DNA of 64,000 bases from NCBI GenBank assembly GCA_021234155.1, contig JAJEKV010000059.1, positions 909,844-973,843 on the forward strand. Reading direction: 5' to 3'. Positions 43,135-52,899 of the stretch are shown piece after piece. The position numbers and the translations under genes are program-made. The notes beneath the pieces are model-generated. The model had not been told where the DNA came from and did no database searches. It saw only the letters and a list, made by a program, of their open reading frames with translations. Within the stretch, counting starts at the first letter, position 1. Every line of letters starts with the position of its first letter. The stretch comes from Isoetes taiwanensis (lineage: Eukaryota > Streptophyta > Lycopodiopsida > Isoetales > Isoetaceae).

Positions 43135-44440
43135 TGTGTAAATGTAGTGGTCATTGAACCCAATCAGTACCTTGATTCTGAATCTGAGCCATCTGATGCC
43201 CTTGAACCGAATGATGAAGCTCAAGAAGGCAAGGATTTTCCCGGGATCTTTGCCCGGAAATGGAGTGTTATTTATTTGAACAAGATGTCTTTGGACATGG
43301 ATGTGGGAAATTTTTTCCAACCGGCATGTGGATATGTATGCTGTGTCTTTGGACTTTGAACTTGTTCATTTGTATGTGTAAGTCAAGTTAGTAATTGTAT
43401 CATTTTCAACTTGTTATAGGTACCTGCAGCTCTGTGTTCCAGATGATAAGAAGGCCGACGTCTGGTTCTTCCCACCGGACAGCTTCATGGAATTTGCAGC
43501 ATGGGCCAAGGCAAGCGAAAAAGATAAATCTATGGTAGCCTCCGAGCGTGGAAGAGATATTGTAAAGGTAGCTCTTACAGGGGGGTAAAAGCATGTTAGG
43601 GTGTACCACTTTTGGAACCTGCAAAAGTACATACACTAGGTACTTCAGAATTGGGTACTTTCTCATTTTTCTTTTCATTAAAACTAATACAAAATTCCAA
43701 AATAAAAGTCAAGGACGTGTTAATATTCAAAGTTAAGATAAAGATAATCCTATCGGAGACCAATACATGTATAAAAAGTTCTAAGACATACCTTATATTG
43801 AGATATTACATAGGTACCCAGTACCCAGTCCTGGCTACCTTTTTAGGTACTTTTTTGGTCACTAAATAATACTTTTTAAGGGACACCCTAACATGCTTTT
43901 ACCCAGGGATAAATTGGCTGAAGTGCAGATGGATCATGATTCCAATGCTATGTAGAGTTACTGAACATCACACTTTGGCCATCTTCAACATGGCACTTAC
44001 TAAGAGTAAGAACACCATCAACATTCAGATCTTCAATTCTGCCGAGGACATTGACGTTGACATGCTTGCACTTAAGAGGTATTTTGTATTTCACATCTCC
44101 TTTTATTAATATTGAGTAGATTGGATACCATGTTAGCAGCTTCTTTCATTCATTTGCTACAAAATAGATCTGGTCTTTTGCGTGCTCCATATCCTCACTA
44201 TGGCACGCTGGTTGTCGAAAGTGTCCCACTTTTTGAAGCATGGACAAAATCCTTCACCGGGCCAGAAGATTCATAAGTGTCCACAGCCAGAAAAGATGGG
44301 GATTCATGTGGCCTCTATGTTGCGGCTTATATGCGAAGTTTGTAGACACAATTGTGTGTGGTAAAACTACCAATGTGAGTGTCTCACTTCTTTTGTCTTG
44401 CAAACAAATGGTTTTAATACTTATTATGTAAGTATTGTTG
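43135..44440 (+). pseudogene. Ulp1-like protease exons of the complete transposon
   Basis: Colinear with 9779-10680 of the reversed fragment. CVPDDKKADVWFFPPDSFM lies at 43425-43490, TEHHTLAIFNM and IQIFNSAED at about 43960-44050, and HKCPQPEKMG at about 44270, where the other copy has HKCPQQKDGDSCG. The frame is interrupted first by a nested 322 bp TIR element and then by indels before the catalytic Cys codon. Either this copy is inactive or the consensus sequence is wrong here. Confidence 0.7.
43583..43904. mobile_element. Nested non-autonomous TIR element, 322 bp, TSD AGGG
   Basis: TIR GGGTAAAAGCATGTTAGG plus GTGT at both ends in inverted orientation, AGGG on both sides (43579-43582, 43905-43908). 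The unoccupied site in the paralogous fragment (about 10245) reads CTCTTACAGGGATAAATTGG with one AGGG. It has no coding capacity and is related by its termini to the host transposon. Confidence 0.9.
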
Positions 44441-44739
44441 TCACATTTGCAGATTACCCGAACCGGTTCTTGACAAAGTATGCATCCGATCGTCGCGGAT
44501 GTTCTCACCCCGAAAGCACTACTTCGGGAGTTAGACCACATTCAAATCGCGACCAACCTATTAGACCACCCGGTACTAATAATGTTGCTAAGAAACAAGC
44601 CTCTCCCTATTGTCAATGCTAAACACTATTTGATTATAAAATACACATTTTTTCATTGAATTTGAATACAATCTCTTTTTATTCAACTCCACCATACTTT
44701 ATTGATAAATTGCATGTTCTTTCATATCGGGTGTGAGAA

Positions 44740-45275
44740 AAGGTTGATAGTGTTTGATATCAATAATGTTTTGGCAAAACAAATACATAGGACTTTGGTA
44801 TCGGATGATCGACTAGTTGGAAATTATGACATAATAGGCAAGAAAGTGTTGTTTTAAGGCCCCACCTAGGCAATTCCTGGAATTTGTATTTGAACACTTT
44901 GAAGTAGGAATATGGTCATCAATAGCTCCATGGAACCTATCAAGAGTAGTGGATAAAATCTTGACAATGACGCAGATAAGGGACTTAAGGTTCACCTTTG
45001 ATGGAAGCCAATCGTTTGGAGCCGCTTTTCCGGATTAAACAAGTGAAGATAAACCTTTGTATCTGAAGCCAATTGAGTTTATATCAGAAGTATCCGCGGG
45101 AATAACAAACAACACACTAATAGTAGACGACTCCGAGTACAAGATGCTCTTCAATCCCAACGAAAATTGCATATGCCCACCTTCATGGCAGGAAAGTGAT
45201 GTTGAAGACACAGGTCTCTTGACACTTCTGAAACCATGGCTAGAGGGTTTGTTGATAGCACCCGACACCAAATAA
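44740..45275 (+). CDS. FCP1-like phosphatase domain of the complete transposon
   Basis: Matches 8822-9424: VFDINNVLAKQIHRTLVSDD, FEVGIWSS, KPLYLKPIEFI, then IVDDSEYKMLFNP and CICPPSW in an open frame from 45057 to 45275. One indel near 44855-44880 and one near 45035 shift the frame relative to the other copy. It ends at APDTK plus stop, slightly shorter than the other copy. Confidence 0.65.
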
Positions 45276-45667
45276 ATGATGTGAAGCGTAATCCTTTACG
45301 CAATCCATCCGATGTACTAACAACAACCGTTTGGAGGCAAATGCTTCGAGAGGGCTACAAAGGGGATGGGAGATGGCATGTCCGGGCTATGGACAAGCCG
45401 CAAAGAAAGTAACATATTAAAACAGCAGAATAGTATGTACTGGCTTCACATCGGCTGTGACCAGATTTTGAATGTAAATTAATGTTAATATAAAACATGA
45501 ACAACAGACTTGTATATATTGGCATCATATATGATATGACCAGGTTGTATATCTTGTGATATGTAATACAAGAGTTTTGTCTCCATACATGTTCCACTTT
45601 CTTCTTTGTTTCATGAATCAAAAAAAGAAAAGCTATTGATATCCATTTATGAGTAACAAGTTCACGA

Positions 45668-46213
45668 GACTAGTTTAACTTCTTCATGCAACAATTGATG
45701 AACATTTTGTACTTTTCGATATACATTGTGCTTGGAAACGAGAAGATATTGTGTGATACTGAAATTTAAGTATCAAAATGCATGATTAAAAAATAAGTAA
45801 ATAAGAAAAAACTTTGCAAAAGAATCGACTAGTTTTCTCAACATAACCACGGACTAGTTTAACTTCTTCATGCAACAATTGATAAACATTTTGTACTTTC
45901 GATATACATTGTGCTTGGAAACGAAGATATTGTGTGATATCGAAATTTAAGTATCAAAATGCACATCGATTAAAAATAAGTAAATAAGAAAAAACTTGCG
46001 AGCAATCGACTAGTTTTCTCAACATAACACGGACTAGTTTAACTTCTTCATGCAACAATTGATAAACATTTTGTACTTTATGATATACATTTTGCTTGGT
46101 CACGTAAGATATTCTCAGGATTTTGAAATTGAAGTATCAAAATGCGCCGGATTAAAAATAAGTAAATAAAAAAAACTTACAAAGAATCGACTAGTTTTCT
46201 CAACATAACAGAA
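45668..46213. repeat. About 180 bp tandem repeat, three units, inside the transposon
   Basis: Units start near 45668, 45850 and 46028 at GACTAGTTTAACTTCTTCAT and run through AAGTATCAAAATGC to CTAGTTTTCTCAACATAAC. It lies between the 3' ends of the plus-strand cargo genes and the convergent minus-strand transposase gene. Confidence 0.9.
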
Positions 46214-46289
46214 GATGATGGCAAATATGAAAGTTCCTTTGTACGTAACTTAGTCATGTGCACTCAACAATCTCGTGGTAGGCTTGATA

Positions 46290-49200
46290 TAAGCATGTCA
46301 TGCACCTCTCGTGTGATCATATATCCGACGCGCCCCCTTCAACTTATGCTTGACCTGCCGTGATCGTGAACTTTGCTCCAATTCTGATTCATTTGGTACC
46401 AATACTATTTTGTCATCCAAAGAACTTGTACTTGTGCTTTGTGCCTTGTAGCGGTTGATAGTAATGACTAGCTATAACCCCTGCCACCAGCCGGCATTCT
46501 ATTTCCATAGTCGCCAATCACATCTTCTGAAGAATATGCATCTCCTTCACGCATAGGAGGACGAAGTATGGAACATTTTCATGATTCCCAGGGCAGCAAA
46601 GATGCAAATATGTCTCCAATTTGGAGTACATGGATAGTTCTTGCTCATCACCGCATAAAACCAACTAGCTCTTCTTGTTCGTCGGCACGGGCGAACTAGG
46701 CTCCGGTTTGTGCAGCTTCCATGCACCACAATGCTCGAGATTCTCACATTCTCCCCCATCTGAAATTCAAGCAACCATTGCAAAACATGGACAGGGGATC
46801 TATACATGACAAGTGTTGGGTCGGCTAGATTAATAGCGCATACACAATGTATAGCTAGAGTACCGTGCAATGTCTCACAATCACGAACGAGGGTCCCCGT
46901 TAATGTCTTACGCCATCACCTCCCATATGACTCCGTCCATTTTGCACTTCTTTTGTCTCAGCAAAATGCAAGCAGAGTTGGCACCCAAAATCGGAACACC
47001 ATTCTCTTTCCTTTGCTCGTCCCGCTAGGAACCTTTTCTCCAAAGCAACCGCCCATCATGTTCTCCTTTTCCATGGCCTCGAGCCAAAATAATTCCGCGA
47101 TCCTAATTTTATACCTGTTATAATATTGGGCCACATTCAAATAAAAGGCTCGAGAACACTTAAACCGAAGCAAGACACCCATCGGAGACACATGACATGG
47201 TATTTGATGTGGCCAAAACCTTTTTGCATCATCCAAATATGGTGCTTCTTGAGTGCAGCCTGAACAAAGAAAGCATCATGCTTCATAACATCGGAAACAT
47301 ACAAATGAACAGTTTTTTCAGCTCGCCATTGACTTTCATCATGGTTATATGCACCAGAATAGTTATCCGGTCATTGTTCCAATGTTCAATTTGAACTTCC
47401 CTGAATGGTGCAAAGTGTAGTTCTCGCAAAGTCCATTCTTGACAAAACAGAATCATCCCTCAAATTTTGCACCGATTTCCTGAATTGTTTGCTCGCCAAC
47501 TTGGCGAAAAGTTGTGAATAGTGAACTTTGTAAGGTCTTTGAAACATCTTGTCAAGCAATGTACCTGAGTCCTGCCAAGAATAAGCTTCAACCTTTGAAG
47601 TGCGCCTTTGGAAGGTGCGTTCACGCACTTTAAACTTGCCATTCAATGTTCTCATTCTGCGACTCTTTCTCCTTAGGACAGATTTGAATATTTTTCGATT
47701 GCCACGGATTCGCACTCTCCCTTCACAAAGTCCAAACTATGCCACTCTTAAGCCTTCCTTATCCGTAATCAGTAGCTCTCCACATAACACCAACATTTTG
47801 AAATGTTTTAGAAGGAGCTTGGCGGGACGCCATTGTTCTCATCTGGCCGCACTAAACACCACAAGAACATGTACAGTTGTTGGCATGAAATTTGCTCCTC
47901 GGGGCTAAAAGCTTTCAGATAGATCGGCTTTGTTCATGCTTCACGCGAGCATGTGTTCCTCTCTTTCAACCTTCTCACACACTTAGGCTTAAGCAGCTGA
48001 ACTTTTCGATGCTAATCTTCACTTCGGGATGTTCATCTTTGAACATCTCATACAATTCACTCGCAAGGAAAAAAATGGCATGTATAAGTAAGATATAAAT
48101 TAGAACTACTTTACTTAATTCAAAGATGTTGCAGACATTGCATTAGTTCTATGGCACTCAGATCATGATTTGATATACATTCAACTACTATACCACACCA
48201 TCATACATACCCTGTACATGATATGTACAAATGTATAAATAATGTACTCCAAAGAGTTCCAGATGTACATAAAAAAACTCAATATGTAACCAGGTCACAG
48301 ACAGTATCACTGTATTACAGATGTATGTATTTCATACTTTTCTTATGGAAGGAAGTACATTTAAATACTTTTATGTATCACCTATCTTTAAAGACTATCC
48401 TGAGATCAGAAAGGCTTAAAATGTACTATAATGTACTTGGGAACTACAAAAAGCAAGACTATAATAACACAGCCTGACTTTCAACACATTTTCTGCCTTA
48501 TGCCACATTGGATGTAACTGGAAGTACATCCAAGTACTTTTCCTGTTAAACATAGCCCATTCAAGACTCCAAGTGTAAAAATATAATTATTGTAGTTGGA
48601 TGTACTACAATGTATATCGGATACATCCCTTTACATGGAATGCAAATAGGATTACTAAACTTATCCGGGATGCACATAAGCCAGCTTCTATCAAGCTTGC
48701 AAGAAAGAGGATTAAAAGACTTAAAACTGACTGGGGGCATGTCCAAAACCTGGATTGGAAGTGTCCTTTTCTTCCCCGACATCCCTCGTACTTTGGAGAA
48801 GTTTTTGTGTGGGTTAACCAAAACTCATTTACCAACCTGCTTGGTTGATTCCGAAGCATGTCCGCCTCGGGTTGCCTTTCCCCGCCCGATTCCACATATT
48901 AGCACTGATAATGACATCCGCTTTCTTCTAATTGCGGCTTTTGTGAGGTTTCTTGCTTGCACTTGAAGAATTTCGAGGCTACTCCTTTTGCCCGAAGTTT
49001 TCCATTCTCACCAACAATCATTGATAATGTGGAATGCTTAGTCGCTAATTTATCATTGCTATTTGCTCTTTTCACTTCCGGCAGACCTTCACGGATATTT
49101 TTAGCATAGTATCGTGAATTGCTTATACTGGATTTCCAATGGCGGGTTCAAAAAAGAAGTGCAACCTTTCATCCCGGTCAGCTTTCATCGCTAAAGCTCT

Positions 49201-49320
49201 CTCTTTGCATAGGGACGTAAATCTTGAACGATCATATATAAATTTACAAATTTCATCAATCTTACGCTTCATTTTCTTTGTCACATTCCCGATATTGCAA
49301 TCTTCTTGCGCCATTTACAT
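46290..49320 (-). pseudogene. Putative DDE-type transposase of the 9.4 kb transposon
   Basis: The likely start is the frame at 49123-49314 (MAQEDCNIGNVTKKMKRKID). Successive frames include KFKVRERTFQ and DSGTLLDKMFQRPYKVHYSQ (47386-47715), VHLYVSDVMKHDAFFVQAAL (about 47250-47330), RFKCSRAFYLNVAQYYNRY (about 47100-47160), and in a shifted frame NYFGSRPWKRRT. This order (SD..KHD.FFVQ, then .FK.SRAFY, then FGS.hgK) recalls a family of eukaryotic DDE transposases in which an SDGC..(Q)FK motif carries an acidic residue. Here SDGC is seen only in a shifted frame (TCCGATGGGTGT). Frame breaks are frequent. It may have introns. Confidence 0.5.
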
Positions 49321-49594
49321 TCCTTCGTTGTTCATCATGGTTCTTGTGTGGTTTAGGGTTAATGGAGGAATTCCTCGGCAAGAAGGAGGGAAATCCCGGA
49401 GTCGGGGTAAGTTTTAGCCGTAGAAAAGGGAAATTCTCCTAACGTTCAGGCGTTTCTTGGAGTGGTTACAGCGGCGGGAATTGAAATCTGCTTCATGATT
49501 GCGTTTTAATTGACGTGGCAAGTAGTTCCGAAAAAAAAGATTCCATAATATAGCTATTATGTACATACTGAAAAAACGGTTATGTATTTGAAAT

Positions 49595-49654
49595 GTGATA
49601 CATCTCTTACTCTACATTTGGCCAAATGTAAGACACCCTAGCTTTCTTTTACCC
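49595..49654. repeat. Right TIR and subterminal palindrome
   Basis: TIR at 49631-49654, preceded by a 20 bp palindrome (CTACATTTGG / CCAAATGTAA, one end mismatched) at 49612-49631. Confidence 0.88.
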
Positions 49655-49858
49655 CTCAACATACTTTAATGAGCTGACATTCTGCTTTGAAGAGTTTTTC
49701 GTTTTACAAGCTTTATGTGGAATCTTCATGACAAATTGGGAAAGTTGCTGGGTTGTTGCATCATATCTGTACCTTAATTGAACATTAGAAGAAGTTTTCA
49801 ATAGCTTGGATTCATAATCATTAGACTTTGAAGCTGAAAAATACCGCCTCAAATAGAT
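49655..49858 (-). pseudogene. Unknown ORF disrupted by the 9.4 kb transposon
   Basis: The minus-strand frame (MRRYFSASKSNDYESKLL…SSLKYVE) runs up to the transposon's right edge. Removing the element and one CTCA joins it in frame to sequence left of 40259, which reads HQLIRRPCST and then stops. So the target site lay inside an open frame near its C-terminus. I do not recognise the protein. Confidence 0.45.
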
Positions 49859-49859
49859 C

Positions 49860-51240
49860 TTGTGCCATTGTATGCGCTCTTCTCGTTAACTCTTTAGGTA
49901 TCTACACTCATGAACACGTAGATAGGTAGGTAGTAGGTAGGTAGATCACATTCCAACAGGTTGACAAATCTTAAATTGATTAAATCAGAATATACAAGCA
50001 TTGTATTGTTGAACGATAAACCCTAATTTCTCCATATCAGGCCATCACAGAAAAGAATGTGGTAAGAATAAAAATAAAGTTTGCAAAATGATTTTGAATA
50101 GAAAAGAAATATAGGAATGAGATGGAAATGAAAACATGCCCCAACAATTGTCTAAGATGTCCTTGGCCCAAAATGTGGGCCAACATTGAACTACATTTTA
50201 TTAGTGTTTTATTTTGAAATTGGCTAGAATAGAGGTGAACATTTGCATGTAGAGCTTTATTATTATTATTATTAAAAAATCCTGCCCCATAAGACCCTTA
50301 AGGCCATAATTGTGGTCATGATGTGCCCCTTCTCCATTCCTCTCTAATTGTGATCATGATGGCTCTAGAAACAAGTGGGTGTTATCTCATCGATTGTTTG
50401 TGGGAACTAGGTGACAAGAATAATACCATACATCTTAAGGATAAATGACCAATTCCATAGTATATGTCATTGTTATTTCTCATGCTTTTTCTTTAGCGTG
50501 TTTTGTTAAAGGGATGGCTAAAGTAAAGTCTAGCTGCTAAGAAGATATATACATATCTAAATAAAAGACGAGCAAAACGTCATTCAAGATTAGCTAGATT
50601 GTCTGTTGTTAGAACGTCATTCTAGATTGTTTGTTGTGAAAAAAGTATTACTAAAGTAAAGTTGAGCGGCTAAGAAGATTCCAAAACCATGAGCGTGCAC
50701 TTGTCATTAATCCAAAGTGCTGCTGGATAATAATATTATAGATACTAGAATATTGTGTGCAATGAATTAGAATGTAATTTAGGAAGCTACTAAGAGTAAT
50801 GTGGGGAGCATTATTTGACAAAAACCAATAGGGCAGTGCCATGTTGAGAGATTCTTTATCTTATCTTCAACATTTGGGCAAAAAATATATACCAGTGCAG
50901 CGCACTTTACAGATTGATTGGCATAGGACAACAATAATTAACATGCGGGCACTATTGGTGCCACCTAAATGCCACTAGTGGCAGCTTGTCGGTCTCATGT
51001 TACAAGCAATTCTTTAATAGGCCAAGAAACAATAAACAACTGCTCAAAAGCTTGTATTAAAGAAAATGTTACATGATCATACAAGGGCATAATGATGAGC
51101 ATAGATAAAAATATTACTGATGCATAGATACTGCATTCATTATGTTGATTAAACAACACTGCTGCTGCCTTATCTTTTACACAAAGCTAGATTTATAGAC
51201 CAAACCAATCTTCCACAGTGGGTGCTCTGTTTATTCCATA
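49860..51240. other. Intergenic DNA 3' of PIP1
   Basis: AT-rich with a short GTAG microsatellite at about 49918-49945. I see no gene or terminal repeats. Confidence 0.5.
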
Positions 51241-51285
51241 CACAGTTACAGTTCGAAATCCAGACATGAACCCTTTTTATCAAAC

Positions 51286-52802
51286 TTAGGAGCGCGAGGA
51301 ACCGTGGAATGGCAAGGCTCTAATAACAAATTGATGATAGAATGCTGCCAGGGCTGCTCCAACAAATGGACCGACCCAGAAGATCCACTGTAAAGGGCAA
51401 AACATTTCATATCACATCTTAGCACAAAACATGGCAAATATTGTGAACTATTACTAGAGAAACAAACTGCAACTAGGTAGAACAACTTTAGATAAACCAA
51501 AAACTGAAACCAGAAAACAGAAAAATGGAGTTTGAATTTTGTGCTTACGTGATCATTCCAGGCGTGATCATTGTCAAAGATGAGTGCTGCTCCAAGACTC
51601 CTAGCTGGGTTGATACCAGTTCCTGTAACAGGAATAGTTGCAAGATGAACTAGGAACACTGCAAATCCGATGGGCAGGGGTGCCAAGACCTTGAAAACAC
51701 CAGGAAAAAATCTGTCAGTTTACAGAACACCTTCAAAAACATAGATTTCGCTTCTTAAGAACGAATATCCACATCTCGAAATCATCCAAACCGTTTCGTT
51801 GAAAACAAAGCTCATAAGCTCTTTACAGACCCTTCAAACTAAGAACATTGAAGGTTTCCAACAGATAATGGGGAGGAAGAGCAATGCTTACTGGAACATG
51901 GGAGTCTCTGGCGTTTCTCTTGGCATCGGTAGCAGAAAAGACAGTGTAAACAAGCACAAAGGTACCCACTACTTCGGCCCCAAATCCATCTCCAATAGTG
52001 TAGCCATGTGCCACAGTGTTGGCGCCTCCACCTCCAGCCTTGTATAGGTCTGGCTGGAAGCCCTTCACAACTCCAGCACCAACAATTGCTCCAAGGGTCT
52101 GAGCAATGATGTACAGAATGGTTCTTGGAAGAGAAACCTTCCTTGCTAAAAACAGGCCAAAGGTAACTGCAGGATTGATGTGCCCTCCTGTACACATACA
52201 AAAGCAGAAAAGGCTTCTGTTAAGCAAAAACACCATAACTTTTACTTAGAAGCAAACTAACCATAACAAAGATTTCTCTTATTTCAGCATTTACTGTTAT
52301 CAAACTCTTAAGCATTTAAAAACCACAACTCTCAGCATTTTATTGTTTAACTTCTATTGAAAGCAAACTAACTGAACGCAGATTTGTCTCATCTCTCAGC
52401 ATTTAGTGTTGTTGCAATCTTTAAGTATTTAAAGGCCATTTGATGCAGACCTGATATTCCAGCAGTGCAATAGACCAGAACGAAGATCATGCCACCGAAA
52501 GCCCATGCAATACCCTGAATGCCTATGGTGCTGCATGCATTGGGAGTGGCAGTAAACTGAGACAAGGTGGACTTCTTCAAACCCATAACAGCAAGGATGG
52601 TTATGTAGAGGAAGAGAAAAGTGGCTATGAATTCAGCGATCCCAGCTCTCCAGAAAGACCAGGAGGAGAATTCACAGGCATCAAAGAAAGGAGCAGGGCC
52701 TGCCTCCTGATAATCCTTCTCAGGCTGTTCTGCTGAAGTTCCAAGGGGCCTCTCCCTGTATTTGGAGACCCCAACATGAACATCTTCCCTGTTTCCTTCC
52801 AT
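51286..52802 (-). CDS. PIP1: Plasma-membrane aquaporin, PIP1 type
   Basis: Four exons on the minus strand: 52451-52802, 51892-52187, 51549-51689, 51286-51387. All have GT-AG borders and together give 296 residues plus stop. Six membrane segments carry both NPA boxes ([11 protein letters not shown] and [11 protein letters not shown]). The aromatic/Arg filter looks water-type, with Phe in helix 2 (AWAFGGMIF), His in VHLATIP and Arg after the second NPA. The N-terminus [17 protein letters not shown] and [13 protein letters not shown] mark the PIP1 subgroup. RKVS in loop B and SHVPV in loop D are the usual phosphorylation and pH-gating positions. PIP1 proteins conduct water, some also CO2, usually as heterotetramers with PIP2. 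Intron positions are those common in plant PIP genes. Confidence 0.97.
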
Positions 52803-52882
52803 CAGAAGGCCGATTTGAAGATCCTGGAACTCAAGTGAAAATGAAGAACTAGGAGCACAAGAAACAGATGCGCTTCAGAGTG

Positions 52883-52889
52883 CTTTATA
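52883..52889 (-). promoter_or_regulatory. TATA box of PIP1
   Basis: TATAAAG on the minus strand, about 80 bp upstream of the ATG at 52802. A second AT motif (CTATATCC) lies about 25 bp further up. Confidence 0.5.
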
Positions 52890-52899
52890 TGAGCCACAC

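Larger units (their letters stand above)
40259..49654 (+). mobile_element. Complete 9.4 kb TIR DNA transposon, TSD CTCA
   Basis: 24 bp terminal inverted repeats start GGGTAAAAGAAAGCTAGG at 40259 and match in reverse at 49631-49654. CTCA is duplicated at 40255-40258 and 49655-49658. Plus-strand cargo in order: RING-like, cysteine-rich/basic exons, Ulp1-like protease, FCP1-like phosphatase. A DDE-like transposase is on the minus strand at about 46.3-49.3 kb. A 322 bp relative (43583-43904) is nested inside. A 4 bp target duplication with no consensus and G-rich ends is unlike CACTA, hAT, MULE, PIF or Tc1. Sola- or Academ-type elements are possible; the class is not proven. Confidence 0.9.

Noticed and set aside
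46547-49417. Plus-strand ORFs in the right half of the 9.4 kb transposon
   Set aside because: They are shadows of the minus-strand transposase frames, which carry the conserved blocks.
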